DNA from: Rhodocyclaceae bacterium
GTDB taxonomy: Bacteria; Pseudomonadota; Gammaproteobacteria; Burkholderiales; Rhodocyclaceae
Direction: 5' to 3'
Length of the DNA stretch: 64,000 nucleotides
Assembly: GCA_030824115.1 (NCBI GenBank)
Contig: JAVBYI010000020.1
Coordinates: forward strand, 62,001-126,000
Shown: one piece after another, positions 54,827 through 63,963 of the stretch
How positions within the stretch are numbered: position 1 is the first letter of the stretch
How the letters are laid out: each line of letters opens with the position of its first letter
The notes under the pieces: model-generated
Database searches by the model: none
What the model was told of the DNA's origin: nothing
What the model saw: only the letters and a program-made list of their open reading frames with translations
Position numbers and translations under genes: made by a program

Positions 54827-55542
54827 CGCCTGCGCGTCAGCGTGTGGATGGTGCAGCCGCGTTTCTGCTGCATGCGTATCCGTATAGCGAAACCAGCCTG
54901 ATTCTTGAGGTGTTTGCACGAGACCATGGTCGTCTCGCGATTCTCGCCCGGGGTGCCCGGCGGCCGCGTTCCGCATTGCGTGCGGTGCTCGTGTCTTTTC
55001 AGCCCCTCGAACTTGGCTGGTTTGGCGGTGGTGAGGTCAAGACGTTGGCCAAGGCGGAATGGCTGGGGGGCATGCCACTGCTGGCGCGGGAGGGTTTGCT
55101 GCTCGGGTATTATCTCAACGAGTTGCTGCTGAAGCTGCTGCCGCGCGAGGATGCCCATGCCAGCTTGTTCGATGCGTACGCGGCGGCTTTGTCGGCCTTG
55201 TCGCGTGGTGCGACCGAGACAGCCGAACTGCGGCGCTTCGAGAAGGCCATGCTGCGCGAACTGGGTTATGGCTTGATGCTTGACCACGATGGGGCTGGCA
55301 ATGAGATCAATGTCGGCAGCCGTTATCGCTATTTGGTCGAGCGCGGTGCAATGCCCGAAGCGCTGGCCGAAAGTGGTGTATTGGTCACGGGCAAGACTTT
55401 GTTGGATCTGGCGGCCGACGATTACAGCGATGCTCGCAGTCTGGCCGAAAGCAAACAGTTGATGCGGCATTTGCTGGCGCATTATCTTTCCGGCCAGCCA
55501 TTGCAGACGCGCCGGGTGTTTTTGGAATTGCAGGATGTATGA
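54823..55542 (+). CDS. recO: DNA repair protein RecO
   Basis: A 239-residue protein. An N-terminal OB fold (AFLLHAYPYSETSLILEVFA; RLAILARGARRPRS) and a helical C-terminal part with YYLNELLLKLLPREDAHASL. It helps load RecA at single-strand gaps with RecF and RecR. The zinc cysteines found in some relatives are missing, as in most proteobacteria. Confidence 0.94.
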   Translation: MTPARQRVDGAAAFLLHAYPYSETSLILEVFARDHGRLAILARGARRPRSALRAVLVSFQPLELGWFGGGEVKTLAKAEWLGGMPLLAREGLLLGYYLNELLLKLLPREDAHASLFDAYAAALSALSRGATETAELRRFEKAMLRELGYGLMLDHDGAGNEINVGSRYRYLVERGAMPEALAESGVLVTGKTLLDLAADDYSDARSLAESKQLMRHLLAHYLSGQPLQTRRVFLELQDV

Positions 55543-55551
55543 GGGAATGAA

Positions 55552-56301
55552 ATGATTGATCTCGGTGTCAATATCGACCACGTGGCGACCTTGCGGCAGG
55601 CGCGCCGTACCTACGAGCCGGACCCCGTCTGGGCGGCGGCGGCGGCCCATCTGGGCGGTGCAGATTGCATCACCGTGCATTTGCGTGAGGACCGCCGTCA
55701 CATCGTCGATCGCGATGTCGAACTGCTGCGGCAGAGCGTGCAGGCCAAGCTCAATCTTGAAATGGCGGCCACCGACGAGATGGTCGGCATCGCCTGCCGA
55801 CTCAAGCCGGAAATGGTGACGCTAGTGCCCGAAGGGCGTCATGAGGTCACGACGGAAGGCGGCCTGGATGTGGCCGGGCAGCGTCCGCGCATGCAGGATG
55901 TGGTGGCCAAACTGCAAGCGGCAGGCATCTACGTCAGTCTGTTCATTGATGCCGAACTGAAGCAGGTCGAAGCGTCTGCGCAGGTGGGTGCCAGGGCTTG
56001 TGAAATCCATACCGGACCGTATGCCCATGCCTTCCATGAAAGCGGGCGCGACATCGAAATGCCGGCTGCGCAGGCGGAGCTGCAAAAAGTCGGCGCTGCC
56101 GGGACGGCAATTGTCGGCCTCGGCATGCGCTTCAATGCCGGCCATGCCCTCAACTATTTCAACGTCCAGCCGATTGCCGCCTTGTCTGGTGTGCGTGAGT
56201 TGCATATCGGCCATGCAATTGTCAGCCGTTCGGTATTTGTCGGACTGGAGCAGGCCGTGCGTGAGATGAAACGTTTAATCCGCGAGGCCGCTACCGGATG
56301 A
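55552..56301 (+). CDS. pdxJ: Pyridoxine 5'-phosphate synthase (PdxJ)
   Basis: A 249-residue TIM-barrel enzyme that makes pyridoxine phosphate from 1-deoxyxylulose phosphate and 3-amino-2-oxopropyl phosphate. [53 protein letters not shown] and FNAGHALNY are conserved. Near residue 180, before the barrel strand leading to [13 protein letters not shown] is coded by the dispersed motif. It overlaps acpS by 4 bases. Confidence 0.96.
   Translation: MIDLGVNIDHVATLRQARRTYEPDPVWAAAAAHLGGADCITVHLREDRRHIVDRDVELLRQSVQAKLNLEMAATDEMVGIACRLKPEMVTLVPEGRHEVTTEGGLDVAGQRPRMQDVVAKLQAAGIYVSLFIDAELKQVEASAQVGARACEIHTGPYAHAFHESGRDIEMPAAQAELQKVGAAGTAIVGLGMRFNAGHALNYFNVQPIAALSGVRELHIGHAIVSRSVFVGLEQAVREMKRLIREAATG
56089..56108 (+). 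repeat. Dispersed 20-bp motif, copy 18 (1 mismatch)
   Basis: GTCGGCGCTGCCGGGACGGC preceded by CAAAAA. In-frame KVGAAGTA in PdxJ. Confidence 0.92.
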
Positions 56302-56687
56302 TTTTTGGGATTGGCACCGATTTGGTGGCCATCGGCCGCCTGACGGAAATGTGGCAACGTCATGGCGAGCGGGCGATTGAAAAATTGCTGGCGCCCGATG
56401 AGTGTGTCGATTGCCGCGCCAGTGCCGATCCTGGCCGTTTCCTGGCCAAGCGTTTTGCCGCCAAGGAGGCTCTGGGAAAAGCGCTCGGAACAGGCATTCG
56501 TGCCCCGGTCCTGCTGCCCTCGATGGCTATCGTGCATGACGAACTCGGCAAGCCGGGCTTCCGTTTTACCGATGCGCTGGCAGACTGGATTGCTGCGCGA
56601 AAACTTGTCTGCCATCTGTCGGTGAGCGATGAAGCGGATTACGCGCAGGCCTTTGTGGTTGTGGAGGAAATATGTACGGCCCCCTGA
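56298..56687 (+). CDS. acpS: Holo-ACP synthase (AcpS)
   Basis: A 129-residue phosphopantetheinyl transferase. [13 protein letters not shown] with the metal Asp, [18 protein letters not shown] with the metal Glu, and the final [17 protein letters not shown] are typical. It activates AcpP encoded upstream. It overlaps nagZ by 16 bases. Confidence 0.96.
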   Translation: MIFGIGTDLVAIGRLTEMWQRHGERAIEKLLAPDECVDCRASADPGRFLAKRFAAKEALGKALGTGIRAPVLLPSMAIVHDELGKPGFRFTDALADWIAARKLVCHLSVSDEADYAQAFVVVEEICTAP

Positions 56688-57667
56688 TGATTGATATCGC
56701 TGGCACAGAAATGACGGCAGATGAGCGCGAAAGACTGTGCCATCCGCTGGTGGGCGGCGTGATCCTGTTCAGCCGCAACTATGCCGATCCTGCCCAGTTG
56801 AAAGCCTTGTGTGCCGAGATTCATGCCTTGCGATCCCCGCGCCTGTTGATCGCCATCGACCATGAAGGCGGGCGCGTGCAGCGCTGTCGCGAAGGCTTTA
56901 CGCGCGTTCCGCCCATGCGCAAACTGGGTGAGTGGTGGGATCGCGATGCCACGGCGGCACTGGCCGGCGCGCAAGCGATTGGTTTCACTCTTGCGGCGGA
57001 GTTGCGCGCCTGCGGGATTGATCTTTCCTTCACTCCCGTGCTGGATCTTGATTACGGCGCAAGCGGCGTGATTGGCGATCGCGCCTTCCATCGCGATCCT
57101 GAGGCCGTGATTGCATTGGCCAGTGCGCTGATCGAAGGCCTGCATCAGGCCGGCATGGCGTGCTGTGGCAAGCATTTCCCGGGGCATGGTTTCATCAAGG
57201 CCGACTCACATCTGGCGATTCCCGTCGATGAACGCGGTGATGCCGAGATGGGCGATGACCAGTTGCCCTACCGGCGCTTGAAGCTCGACGCCGTGATGCC
57301 TGCGCACGTCATCTTTCCACAGATCGATACCCGGCCGGCCGGATTCTCGCCGGTCTGGATCAGCCGTCTGCGTCATGAGTTCGGACATGAGGGCGCCATC
57401 TTCAGCGATGACCTGTCCATGGAAGGGGCAAGCGTCGCTGGTGGTATCGTCGGGCGTGCCGAGGCGGCCTGGCAGGCGGGGTGCGACATGATGCCGGTGT
57501 GTAACAAGCCGGAAACCGTGATCGAACTGCTGGCGCAATGGGCACCCACCCTCGACCCGCTGCGCAGTGTGCGGATTGCGCGATTGGTGCCGGCAAGTCC
57601 GCTGGAGGGCATCGATGCCATGCCGATGTGCCTTGCCGGGCGTGAAGCCTGTCGGGCCTTGGCGTAG
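56672..57667 (+). CDS. nagZ: Beta-N-acetylhexosaminidase (NagZ)
   Basis: A 331-residue cytosolic GH3 glycosidase in cell-wall recycling. [29 protein letters not shown] (the catalytic His loop) and the nucleophile Asp in [11 protein letters not shown] are all present. Its product (anhydro-muropeptide) induces AmpC-type enzymes in some bacteria; the class D enzyme in this window is not known to respond to it. Confidence 0.95.
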   Translation: MYGPLMIDIAGTEMTADERERLCHPLVGGVILFSRNYADPAQLKALCAEIHALRSPRLLIAIDHEGGRVQRCREGFTRVPPMRKLGEWWDRDATAALAGAQAIGFTLAAELRACGIDLSFTPVLDLDYGASGVIGDRAFHRDPEAVIALASALIEGLHQAGMACCGKHFPGHGFIKADSHLAIPVDERGDAEMGDDQLPYRRLKLDAVMPAHVIFPQIDTRPAGFSPVWISRLRHEFGHEGAIFSDDLSMEGASVAGGIVGRAEAAWQAGCDMMPVCNKPETVIELLAQWAPTLDPLRSVRIARLVPASPLEGIDAMPMCLAGREACRALA

Positions 57668-57682
57668 TGACTTGTAGAAAAT

Positions 57683-57712
57683 AAAAAAGGACAGCATCGG
57701 CTGTCCTTTTTT
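57683..57712. terminator. Bidirectional terminator between nagZ and efp
   Basis: Symmetric hairpin: AAAAAAGGACAGC, loop ATCG, GCTGTCCTTTTTT. It serves both convergent genes. Confidence 0.93.
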
Positions 57713-57728
57713 GGCTGACCGGTCTGTC

Positions 57729-58289
57729 TTACTTGACGCGGCTCTTGTATTCGCCGGTGCGGGTATCGATTTCAATCTTGTCGCCGGTGGCGACGAAGAT
57801 CGGCACCATGACTTCCAAGCCGCTCGGCTTGATCTTGGCGGGCTTGAGCACCTTGCCCGATGTGTCGCCCTTGACGGCCGGTTCGGTGTATTCGACTTCA
57901 CGTACGACGCTGTTGGGCATTTCGACCGAGATGGCCTTGCCTTCGTAGAAAACCACTTCAACCTGCATGCCATCCTCGATGTAGGGGATGGCATCTTCCA
58001 TGTTCTCGGCCTCGACTTCGTACTGGTGGTATTCCTCGTCCATGAAGACGTACATCGGATCGGCGAAATAGGAATAGGTGCATTCCTTGCGCTCGGGGAT
58101 GACCTGCTCGAACTTGTCATCGGCCTTGTAGATGGCCTCGGACGGTGCGCCGGTCAGCAGGTTCTTGAACTTGAACTTGACGACGGCCGAGTTGCGACCG
58201 GACTTGTTGTATTCGTTCTTGGTGACGACGAGCGGGGCGCCGTCGACCATGATGACATTGCCGGAGCGGAGTTCTTGAGCGGTTTTCAT
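57729..58289 (-). CDS. efp: Elongation factor P
   Basis: A 186-residue three-domain factor that helps ribosomes through polyproline stretches. Residue 32 at the tip of the domain I loop ([13 protein letters not shown]) is Arg, not Lys, so it belongs to the group activated by rhamnosylation by EarP, which is encoded just upstream. The final [18 protein letters not shown] is usual. ATG 58289 matches the family start. Many proteins here carry PPAP-like stretches that would depend on EF-P. Confidence 0.96.
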   Translation of the reverse strand: MKTAQELRSGNVIMVDGAPLVVTKNEYNKSGRNSAVVKFKFKNLLTGAPSEAIYKADDKFEQVIPERKECTYSYFADPMYVFMDEEYHQYEVEAENMEDAIPYIEDGMQVEVVFYEGKAISVEMPNSVVREVEYTEPAVKGDTSGKVLKPAKIKPSGLEVMVPIFVATGDKIEIDTRTGEYKSRVK

Positions 58290-58324
58290 GGGAAATGCCT
58301 GATCTGGAAAATAAAAGCGGCGAA

Positions 58325-59344
58325 TTATAGCCGCGCCGCACAAAACTTGACCAGATTTCCGGCAAGATTGCCATGCGCCTGAATTTGGGCGGCCCAATCC
58401 GGCGCTTGAGATGTGAGTGCCGGCAGGGCAGCGGCGAAAGTCGGCCAGTCAAGCGTACCCTTGCCGTTCCAGGCTTGGAAGAGGTACCGTGCCGCCGGTT
58501 CATTCGTGTAAAGGTTCAGGAAAGCATCGAGCTTGGCGAAATGTGTGTCGTCTGCCTGCGGATAAATTTGCCAGACGAAAGGCCGTTCGACCCACTGGGC
58601 GCGTACGAAACTGTCCTCGCCACGTACGAAGTTCAGGTGGCAGCGTGCAAGTAGCGCATCGTAGTCCGTCTGCGGCAGGAAGGGCAGCGCCTCCAGGCGC
58701 AGATTGCCGTGTTGGGCTGGTAGCGGTGTGCCGAGCCATGCTTCCACCTGCCGACGCGGTAGCCCGTTGCAGACATGGCAAACGATGGGGCGGTCGCCGT
58801 CGCGCCAGGCGGCCAGCAGTACGGGCAGTTGCGGGTTGTCGTAGCAGAACAGCGAGACTTCCAGCGGGCCCGTAAATGTCGGCCCTGGCGGGACGGCATA
58901 GTTTTTCTCCCGTAGCAGTCCGCCGGTCCCGGCAACGAAGCCCGGAAAGAAGAAATACTTATCCATGTCGACCTGCGGCGAAGGCAGGCCGTGACAACTG
59001 GCGACCCAAGCTTCGGCCGACAGATAGTCGAGATTGAGCCAGACCGGCGGTTTATCTCTGGCGATCATCGCCCGGACATAGCCGGGCGGCGGATTGCAGG
59101 CAAAGGCCTCGATCACCACGTCGGCGGCAGCGACGTCCTCGAAATCGCCTTCCCACTTGCATATCTCCACCGTCCGCTGGCCGGGGGCGAGCAGGGCGAT
59201 GGGGGTGGGATCGTCGATGAACAGGCGCACCCGCCAACCATGCTCAACTGCCAGTTGCCGCGCCAGCCGCCAGCAGACACCGGCATCGCCAAGATTGTCG
59301 ATAACGGTGCAGAAAATGTCGCAGGAAACTGGAGGGGAAGCCAC
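58325..59344 (-). CDS. earP: EF-P arginine-32 rhamnosyltransferase (EarP)
   Basis: A 339-residue inverting glycosyltransferase (DUF2331). The N-terminal [20 protein letters not shown] with the catalytic Asp, [12 protein letters not shown], and the nucleotide-binding [13 protein letters not shown] near residue 255 are diagnostic. It modifies Arg32 of EF-P with rhamnose from dTDP-rhamnose. The start is GTG 59344 without a clear ribosome site. The dispersed motif codes for AVPPGPTF near residue 150. It is followed by efp after 35 bases, forming an operon. Confidence 0.95.
   Translation of the reverse strand: MASPPVSCDIFCTVIDNLGDAGVCWRLARQLAVEHGWRVRLFIDDPTPIALLAPGQRTVEICKWEGDFEDVAAADVVIEAFACNPPPGYVRAMIARDKPPVWLNLDYLSAEAWVASCHGLPSPQVDMDKYFFFPGFVAGTGGLLREKNYAVPPGPTFTGPLEVSLFCYDNPQLPVLLAAWRDGDRPIVCHVCNGLPRRQVEAWLGTPLPAQHGNLRLEALPFLPQTDYDALLARCHLNFVRGEDSFVRAQWVERPFVWQIYPQADDTHFAKLDAFLNLYTNEPAARYLFQAWNGKGTLDWPTFAAALPALTSQAPDWAAQIQAHGNLAGNLVKFCAARL
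58878..58897 (+). repeat. Dispersed 20-bp motif, copy 19 (1 mismatch)
   Basis: GTCGGCCCTGGCGGGACGGC preceded by TAAAT. Read from the minus strand as AVPPGPTF in EarP. Confidence 0.92.
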
Positions 59345-59355
59345 GATTTGAAAAT

Positions 59356-59375
59356 GTCGGCGCTGGGACGACGGC
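59356..59375 (+). repeat. Dispersed 20-bp motif, copy 20 (rearranged 3' half)
   Basis: GTCGGCGCTGGGACGACGGC preceded by GAAAAT. Intergenic, 11 bases upstream of the earP GTG on the opposite strand. The right half deviates from the consensus but keeps ACGGC. Confidence 0.82.
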
Positions 59376-59511
59376 CATTATCCATGACCTTTGACTGATT
59401 GACGCTGCGGACGGATACAGGTAGCGTTCGGCTATGCAAATGAAATTACAAAACCAGAGCGCGGCCTCTTTGATTCTCCGAGTCGTTGAATTTCCAATTC
59501 TTTCATTGACC

Positions 59512-60894
59512 ATGAAAAATATGTGCCGGCAGAAATGCTTGCGATTCCTATGTGGGGCTTTTGTTGTTTGCCAATTGAGTGTGTCGCTGCCTGCCTTCGC
59601 GCAGACTGCTCCGAGTGTTGCCAAGGAGTTGGCTGCGCAAAAAGAAGTTTTCCAGATCAAATTCGATCAGCTGAAAGAGACCCAAAAGAGCGATGTCGAC
59701 TCGCTAAACAAACGGATCGACGATGCGCTAACCACTACTGGGCAGGCAGTGGATCGCTTCGGTGTTGTCACAGCGTGGATTGGTGGACTGATAACGGTAT
59801 TGTTGGCCGGCTTGGGCCTGTTGGGATTCATTACAGTGACCCGCAAAACCAAGGCCGAGGCCGAGGCCGAGCAGGCTGCGCAGGCTTGGTTTAACGAAAA
59901 GGCAGCAACACTGCTGAAGGAAATTGAAAGGCTGGAAAATCGGGCGCAGGAGGTTCATCTCAGCATGGACGCAACAGTCAAGCGTGTAAATGATCGCGAA
60001 GTTGAAGTGCAACAGAGCATGGATCGGCTACAGGCCATAATCGGGCGAGGTCAGGACGATAAAACACAACGTTCTGCTCCAAGTTCGACGGATGTATCTG
60101 TCCTCCAGCAGCGCGACGAAGAACTCCAGCAACAGCCCGAAACCAGCTACTCCTTTGACGACTGGAACGCGCGCGCTCATGCCGCTTATGCCGGCGGCAA
60201 ATTGACGGACGCCATTTATTTCTGGGAGCGCGCTTCGCAAGTGAAAGGTGCCGGCGCGGCGAATGTAGCTCAGGCGCTGTACAACAAGGGCGTCACGCAA
60301 GGACAGACGGGCGACAACGCGGGCGCCATCGAGAGCTGCAGCGAAGTCATCCGCCGTTATGGCGATGCGCCGGAAGCGGCCCTGCGGGAACGGGTGGCGA
60401 TGGCGCTGTTCAACAAGGGCGTCGGGTTAGGCAGGACGGCTGATTATGCGGGAGCAATCGAGAGCTACAATGAAGTCATCCGCCGCTATGGTGATGCGCC
60501 AGAAGCGGCCCTGCGGGAACAGGTGGCGATGGCCTGCAACGAGTTAGGCTGGAGACATTTTGTCGAGGCTAAGAAACTTTGGAAGATTGATCGTGTTGCA
60601 GCCGAACAGCACTTGCAGCAGGCCCGGCAGCAATTCGACTTAGGCGTTACCAAGATGGTTGTGCCGAACGGAGTGATATTGGGCAACCGGGCCTATACCC
60701 GTTTTCTGCAAGGGGACATCGAGGGCGCTGAAGCCGATTTTGGTGCTGCGCTGACGGCCAAGAGCGATGGTGGCAAAAGGCTGTACGAAGCGACTCTGAA
60801 AGACTTTGAAGTACATCCGACTGACGAAGACGCCGGGATGGGGGCGATGGTCGAGCGTTTGTGGCAGGCCTATGAGGTGGCAGGTCGCGCCTGA
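59512..60894 (+). CDS. Membrane-anchored TPR repeat protein
   Basis: A protein of 460 residues if started at ATG 59512; the open frame begins at 59434. A signal-like segment (CLRFLCGAFVVCQLSVSLPA), a short coiled coil, a membrane helix near residue 105 (VTAWIGGLITVLLAGLGLLG), a longer coiled coil (about 130-210) and TPR repeats (about 230-350). Two TPR units of 43 residues are almost identical and contain IRRYGDAPEAALRE. The layout suggests a membrane scaffold; no function can be assigned. It is a single gene, divergent from earP. Confidence 0.75.
   Translation: MKNMCRQKCLRFLCGAFVVCQLSVSLPAFAQTAPSVAKELAAQKEVFQIKFDQLKETQKSDVDSLNKRIDDALTTTGQAVDRFGVVTAWIGGLITVLLAGLGLLGFITVTRKTKAEAEAEQAAQAWFNEKAATLLKEIERLENRAQEVHLSMDATVKRVNDREVEVQQSMDRLQAIIGRGQDDKTQRSAPSSTDVSVLQQRDEELQQQPETSYSFDDWNARAHAAYAGGKLTDAIYFWERASQVKGAGAANVAQALYNKGVTQGQTGDNAGAIESCSEVIRRYGDAPEAALRERVAMALFNKGVGLGRTADYAGAIESYNEVIRRYGDAPEAALREQVAMACNELGWRHFVEAKKLWKIDRVAAEQHLQQARQQFDLGVTKMVVPNGVILGNRAYTRFLQGDIEGAEADFGAALTAKSDGGKRLYEATLKDFEVHPTDEDAGMGAMVERLWQAYEVAGRA
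60283..60540 (+). repeat. Two tandem 129-bp units inside the TPR gene
   Basis: Units at 60283 and 60412 start with AACAAGGGCGTC and share long identical stretches such as GAAGCGGCCCTGCGGGAAC. They code for successive TPR motifs and indicate recent duplication or conversion. Confidence 0.85.
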
Positions 60895-60929
60895 AAGGGG
60901 TCAGGGTCAAACTGACTCAGACAGGAAAT

Positions 60930-60949
60930 GTCGGCGTTGGGCCGACGGC
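60930..60949 (+). repeat. Dispersed 20-bp motif, copy 21 (palindromic variant)
   Basis: GTCGGCGTTGGGCCGACGGC preceded by GGAAAT. Intergenic between the TPR gene and brnT. Unlike other copies it contains a perfect inverted repeat, GTCGGC/GCCGAC. Confidence 0.82.
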
Positions 60950-60969
60950 CTCTTGGCTGGACAGGCCGA

Positions 60970-60998
60970 TTGCAAACTTCTGTATACGATACTAATAT
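60970..60998 (+). promoter_or_regulatory. Promoter of brnTA
   Basis: TTGCAA at 60970-60975, a 17-base spacer and TAATAT at 60993-60998. The predicted start is at or next to the brnT ATG (61005), so the transcript may be leaderless. GTATA/TATAC arms around the -10 could be the BrnA operator. Confidence 0.6.
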
Positions 60999-61004
60999 AC
61001 GAGC

Positions 61005-61304
61005 ATGATTGATCTGGCCGCGATTGTCGGGTTCGAGTGGGATGCGGGAAACGCCCGCAAAAACGAGAAGCACGGCGTTGCGACGGCCGAAGCGGAGCAG
61101 GTGTTTTTCAATGCACCCCTGTTGTTGCTGGCCGACGAGAAGCATAGCCAGCAGGAGGCGCGGCATCATGCGCTGGGGCGAACGGATGCGGGGCGCCTGT
61201 TGCATCTTGCCTTCACCCTGCGCCAGTCGGGCAGCCTGATCCGCGTGATCTCGGCCCGCGACATGCACCGAAAGGAGCGAGCGATTTATGAGCAAGCCGA
61301 ATAA
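61005..61304 (+). CDS. brnT: BrnT family ribonuclease toxin
   Basis: A 99-residue protein. GFEWDAGNARKNEKHGVATA, EAEQVFFNAPLLLLADEKHS and the final RVISARDMHRKERAIYEQ are typical of BrnT, a RelE-fold RNase. The toxin gene comes first, as is usual for this family, and overlaps brnA by 17 bases. Confidence 0.92.
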   Translation: MIDLAAIVGFEWDAGNARKNEKHGVATAEAEQVFFNAPLLLLADEKHSQQEARHHALGRTDAGRLLHLAFTLRQSGSLIRVISARDMHRKERAIYEQAE

Positions 61305-61551
61305 GACGATTCCCCGCTTTGCCGACGAAGCCGAAGAACGCGCTTTTTGGGAAAAGCACGATTCGGCCGATTATCTCGATTGGTCGAAGGCACAGCGTAG
61401 CGTGTTGCCGAACCTCAAGCCGACGACGCGGACGATTTCCCTGCGTTTGCCCCAACACCTGCTTGACTCGATCAAGGCGGCCGCCAATGCGCGCGACGTG
61501 CCCTACCAGTCGCTTATCAAGGTCTGGCTACAGGAAAAACTGCACTCCTGA
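61288..61551 (+). CDS. brnA: BrnA-type antitoxin (ribbon-helix-helix)
   Basis: An 87-residue protein. The N-terminal toxin-binding part has PRFADEAEERAFWEKHDSAD and the C-terminal part is a CopG-like DNA-binding domain (RTISLRLPQHLLDSIKAAAN). It neutralises BrnT and probably represses the promoter at 60970. It shares the layout of BrnA and CopG-type antitoxins. Confidence 0.88.
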   Translation: MSKPNKTIPRFADEAEERAFWEKHDSADYLDWSKAQRSVLPNLKPTTRTISLRLPQHLLDSIKAAANARDVPYQSLIKVWLQEKLHS

Positions 61552-61559
61552 CGCTGCGC

Positions 61560-61579
61560 GCCGTCCCGCCAGCGCCGAC
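61560..61579 (-). repeat. Dispersed 20-bp motif, copy 22 (exact)
   Basis: On the minus strand GTCGGCGCTGGCGGGACGGC preceded by GGAAA. It ends 5 bases before the uvrC ATG and fills the place of the ribosome-binding site. Confidence 0.95.
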
Positions 61580-61584
61580 TTTCC

Positions 61585-63369
61585 ATGCCCGAATCGGCTT
61601 TCGACAGCAAAACCTTTCTCGCCACGCTGACCGGGGCGCCGGGCGTTTATCGCATGCTGGCGGCTGACGGGGCGGTGCTCTATGTCGGCAAGGCGAAGAA
61701 CCTCAAGAAGCGCGTCTCGTCGTATTTTCAGAAGACCGGCCACAGCCCGCGCATTGCGCTGATGCTTCAGCAGGTGGCCGGCATGGAGACGACGGCGACG
61801 CGCTCCGAGGCGGAGGCGCTGATTCTTGAAAATACGCTGATCAAGAGGCTCAAGCCGAAGTACAACATTCTTTTTCGCGACGACAAGTCCTACGCCTATA
61901 TCGGGCTGTCGGGCAGTCCGTTTCCACGGCTTTTCTATCATCGCGGCGCTTTCGAAAAGAAGTCGCACTACTTCGGGCCGTTCCCGAGCAGTCTTGCCGT
62001 GCGCGAATCGATTCAACTGATCCAGAAGACCTTCCTGCTGCGTACCTGCGAGGAAGCCGTTTTTGCGCACCGTTCACGCCCCTGCATGCTGTACCAGATT
62101 CAGCGCTGCAAGGCGCCCTGTGTCGGGTTGGTGTCGGTAGAGGCGTATGCGGCCGATGTGCGGCTGGCCGAATTGTTCCTCAAGGGCAAGCATTCGGAGG
62201 TGATCGAGAATCTCACCCGTCAGATGGAGGAGGCCGCAGCCGCGCTGCGCTTCGAGCAGGCCGCCGCCTTGCGCGACCAGATCAGGGCCTTGCAGGCGGT
62301 TTTGCACCGACAGTACGTCAGTTCGACGAAGGATGCGGATGTCGATATTGTCGTCGCGGTCGTGGAGCGCGGCGAGCTGTGCGTCAATCTGGCGATGGTG
62401 CGTGGTGGGCTGCATCTGGGCGACCGCGCCCATTTTCCGCAGATGGATGGCGAGGCGGGCGCGGAGGAAGGATTGGTCGCCTTTCTTGAGCAGCATTACG
62501 TCGAACACGCTGCGCCACCACGCCTGATCCTAGATCCATGGCCGCTGGACGATTTGCCGGAGATATTGCCCGGCAGCGCGCCGCGCAATGAGATGGAGCG
62601 TGCATGGCTGGACATGGCGCGCAACAATGCCCAACTGGCATTGACCGCGCGGCGGCAGAACCGTACGCGTGCCAGCGGGCGGCTGGAAGCCTTGCGCGTT
62701 GCGCTTGATTTGCCTGAGTTGCCGCGCCGCATCGAATGCTTCGACATCAGTCACACGATGGGGGAGGGCACGGTGGCTTCGTGCGTGGTGTGTGTCGATG
62801 GCGCGATGAAAAAGAGCGATTACCGGCGCTTCAACATCGAGGGTATTACGCCGGGCGACGATTACGCGGCGATGCGTCAGGCGCTGACGCGGCGTTATGA
62901 AAAAGTCGGCGCTGGCGAGACGGCATCTCCTGATCTGGTGCTGATCGACGGCGGCAAGGGGCAGCATGGCGTGGCACGCGAAGTGTTCGCCGAGCTGGGC
63001 CTGAGCAATCTGGCCAGTATTGGCGTGGCCAAGGGGGAAGCGCGCAAGCCCGGGCTGGAAACGCTTTTCGTCCACGGCAGGGCCGAGCCGCTAGAATTGG
63101 TCATGGACAACGCCGGCTTCCACCTGATTCAGGAAATTCGCGACGAGGCGCATCGCTTCGCCATCGTCGGCCATCGGGCGCGGCGTGCCAAGCTGCGCGG
63201 GCGTTCGGCGCTGGAGGATGTGGCCGGCATCGGGCCGACGCGGCGCCGCAATCTGCTGGCGCAGTTCGGCGGGCTGGATGGCGTGAAAGCCGCTACGGTT
63301 GAGGATCTGTGCCGCGTTCCCGGCATCAGCCGTGCGTTGGCTGAAACCATCCACAAGCAACTGCACTGA
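61585..63369 (+). CDS. uvrC: UvrABC system protein C
   Basis: A 594-residue excision nuclease. GIY-YIG domain (PGVYRMLAADGAVLYVGKAK, residues about 12-90), UVR motif (residues 200-235), an RNase H-like nuclease domain with CFDISHTMGEGTVAS and LVLIDGGKGQ, and C-terminal helix-hairpin-helix motifs (LEDVAGIGPTRRRNLL). KVGAGETA near residue 440, just before LVLIDGG, is coded by the dispersed motif. No Shine-Dalgarno sequence precedes the ATG; another motif copy is there instead. Confidence 0.96.
   Translation: MPESAFDSKTFLATLTGAPGVYRMLAADGAVLYVGKAKNLKKRVSSYFQKTGHSPRIALMLQQVAGMETTATRSEAEALILENTLIKRLKPKYNILFRDDKSYAYIGLSGSPFPRLFYHRGAFEKKSHYFGPFPSSLAVRESIQLIQKTFLLRTCEEAVFAHRSRPCMLYQIQRCKAPCVGLVSVEAYAADVRLAELFLKGKHSEVIENLTRQMEEAAAALRFEQAAALRDQIRALQAVLHRQYVSSTKDADVDIVVAVVERGELCVNLAMVRGGLHLGDRAHFPQMDGEAGAEEGLVAFLEQHYVEHAAPPRLILDPWPLDDLPEILPGSAPRNEMERAWLDMARNNAQLALTARRQNRTRASGRLEALRVALDLPELPRRIECFDISHTMGEGTVASCVVCVDGAMKKSDYRRFNIEGITPGDDYAAMRQALTRRYEKVGAGETASPDLVLIDGGKGQHGVAREVFAELGLSNLASIGVAKGEARKPGLETLFVHGRAEPLELVMDNAGFHLIQEIRDEAHRFAIVGHRARRAKLRGRSALEDVAGIGPTRRRNLLAQFGGLDGVKAATVEDLCRVPGISRALAETIHKQLH
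62905..62924 (+). repeat. Dispersed 20-bp motif, copy 23
   Basis: GTCGGCGCTGGCGAGACGGC preceded by GAAAAA. In-frame KVGAGETA in UvrC, in a variable loop before a catalytic strand. Confidence 0.94.
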
Positions 63370-63373
63370 TCTC

Positions 63374-63937
63374 ATGCCGCTGAACATTCCCAATCTGCTG
63401 ACCTGGGCGCGTATCGTGCTGATTCCGCTGGTGGTCGGCGTCTATTACCTGCCCCTGCCGGTGCATGAACAGAACCAGATTGCGACGATTGCCTTTGTCG
63501 TGGCGGCGGTGACCGACTGGTTCGACGGCTGGCTGGCCCGCAAGCTTGGACAGACTTCGGCCTTTGGTGCCTTCCTCGACCCGGTGGCGGACAAATTGAT
63601 GGTTGCTGCGGCACTGGTCATGCTGGTGCAACTGGATCGCACCAATGCCATCGTCGCCTTCATCATCGTGGGTCGCGAGATTGCCATTTCGGCCCTGCGC
63701 GAATGGATGGCCAAGATCGGCGCAGCCCGCAGTGTGGCGGTTTCCTTCGTCGGCAAACTCAAGACCACGGCACAGATGGTCGCCATTCCACTGCTGCTTT
63801 ACTACGATCCCCTGTTTGGCCTGCCGATTGTGGCGATGGGCGAGTGGCTGATCTGGCTGGCAGCAGTCCTGACGATCTGGTCGATGGGCTATTACCTCAA
63901 TAAAGCGTGGCCGGAGATTCGCAGCCGGGGTTTTTGA
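63374..63937 (+). CDS. pgsA: CDP-diacylglycerol-glycerol-3-phosphate phosphatidyltransferase (PgsA)
   Basis: A 187-residue inner-membrane enzyme for phosphatidylglycerol synthesis. The CDP-alcohol motif runs from DWFDGWLARKLG to GAFLDPVADK. Membrane helices surround it (ARIVLIPLVVGVYYL; IAFVVAAVTDW; MVAAALVMLVQL; WLIWLAAVLTIWSM). MPLNIPNLLTWARI is the usual start. It begins 4 bases after uvrC, a conserved pair. Confidence 0.95.
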   Translation: MPLNIPNLLTWARIVLIPLVVGVYYLPLPVHEQNQIATIAFVVAAVTDWFDGWLARKLGQTSAFGAFLDPVADKLMVAAALVMLVQLDRTNAIVAFIIVGREIAISALREWMAKIGAARSVAVSFVGKLKTTAQMVAIPLLLYYDPLFGLPIVAMGEWLIWLAAVLTIWSMGYYLNKAWPEIRSRGF

Positions 63938-63963
63938 GGCCGATGTTTGGTCTCAGGGTTTGC

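Noticed and set aside
60421-60440. GTCGGGTTAGGCAGGACGGC as a 24th copy of the dispersed motif
   Set aside because: Four mismatches lie in the core and there is no A-tract before it. The sequence is also explained by the TPR repeat it belongs to.
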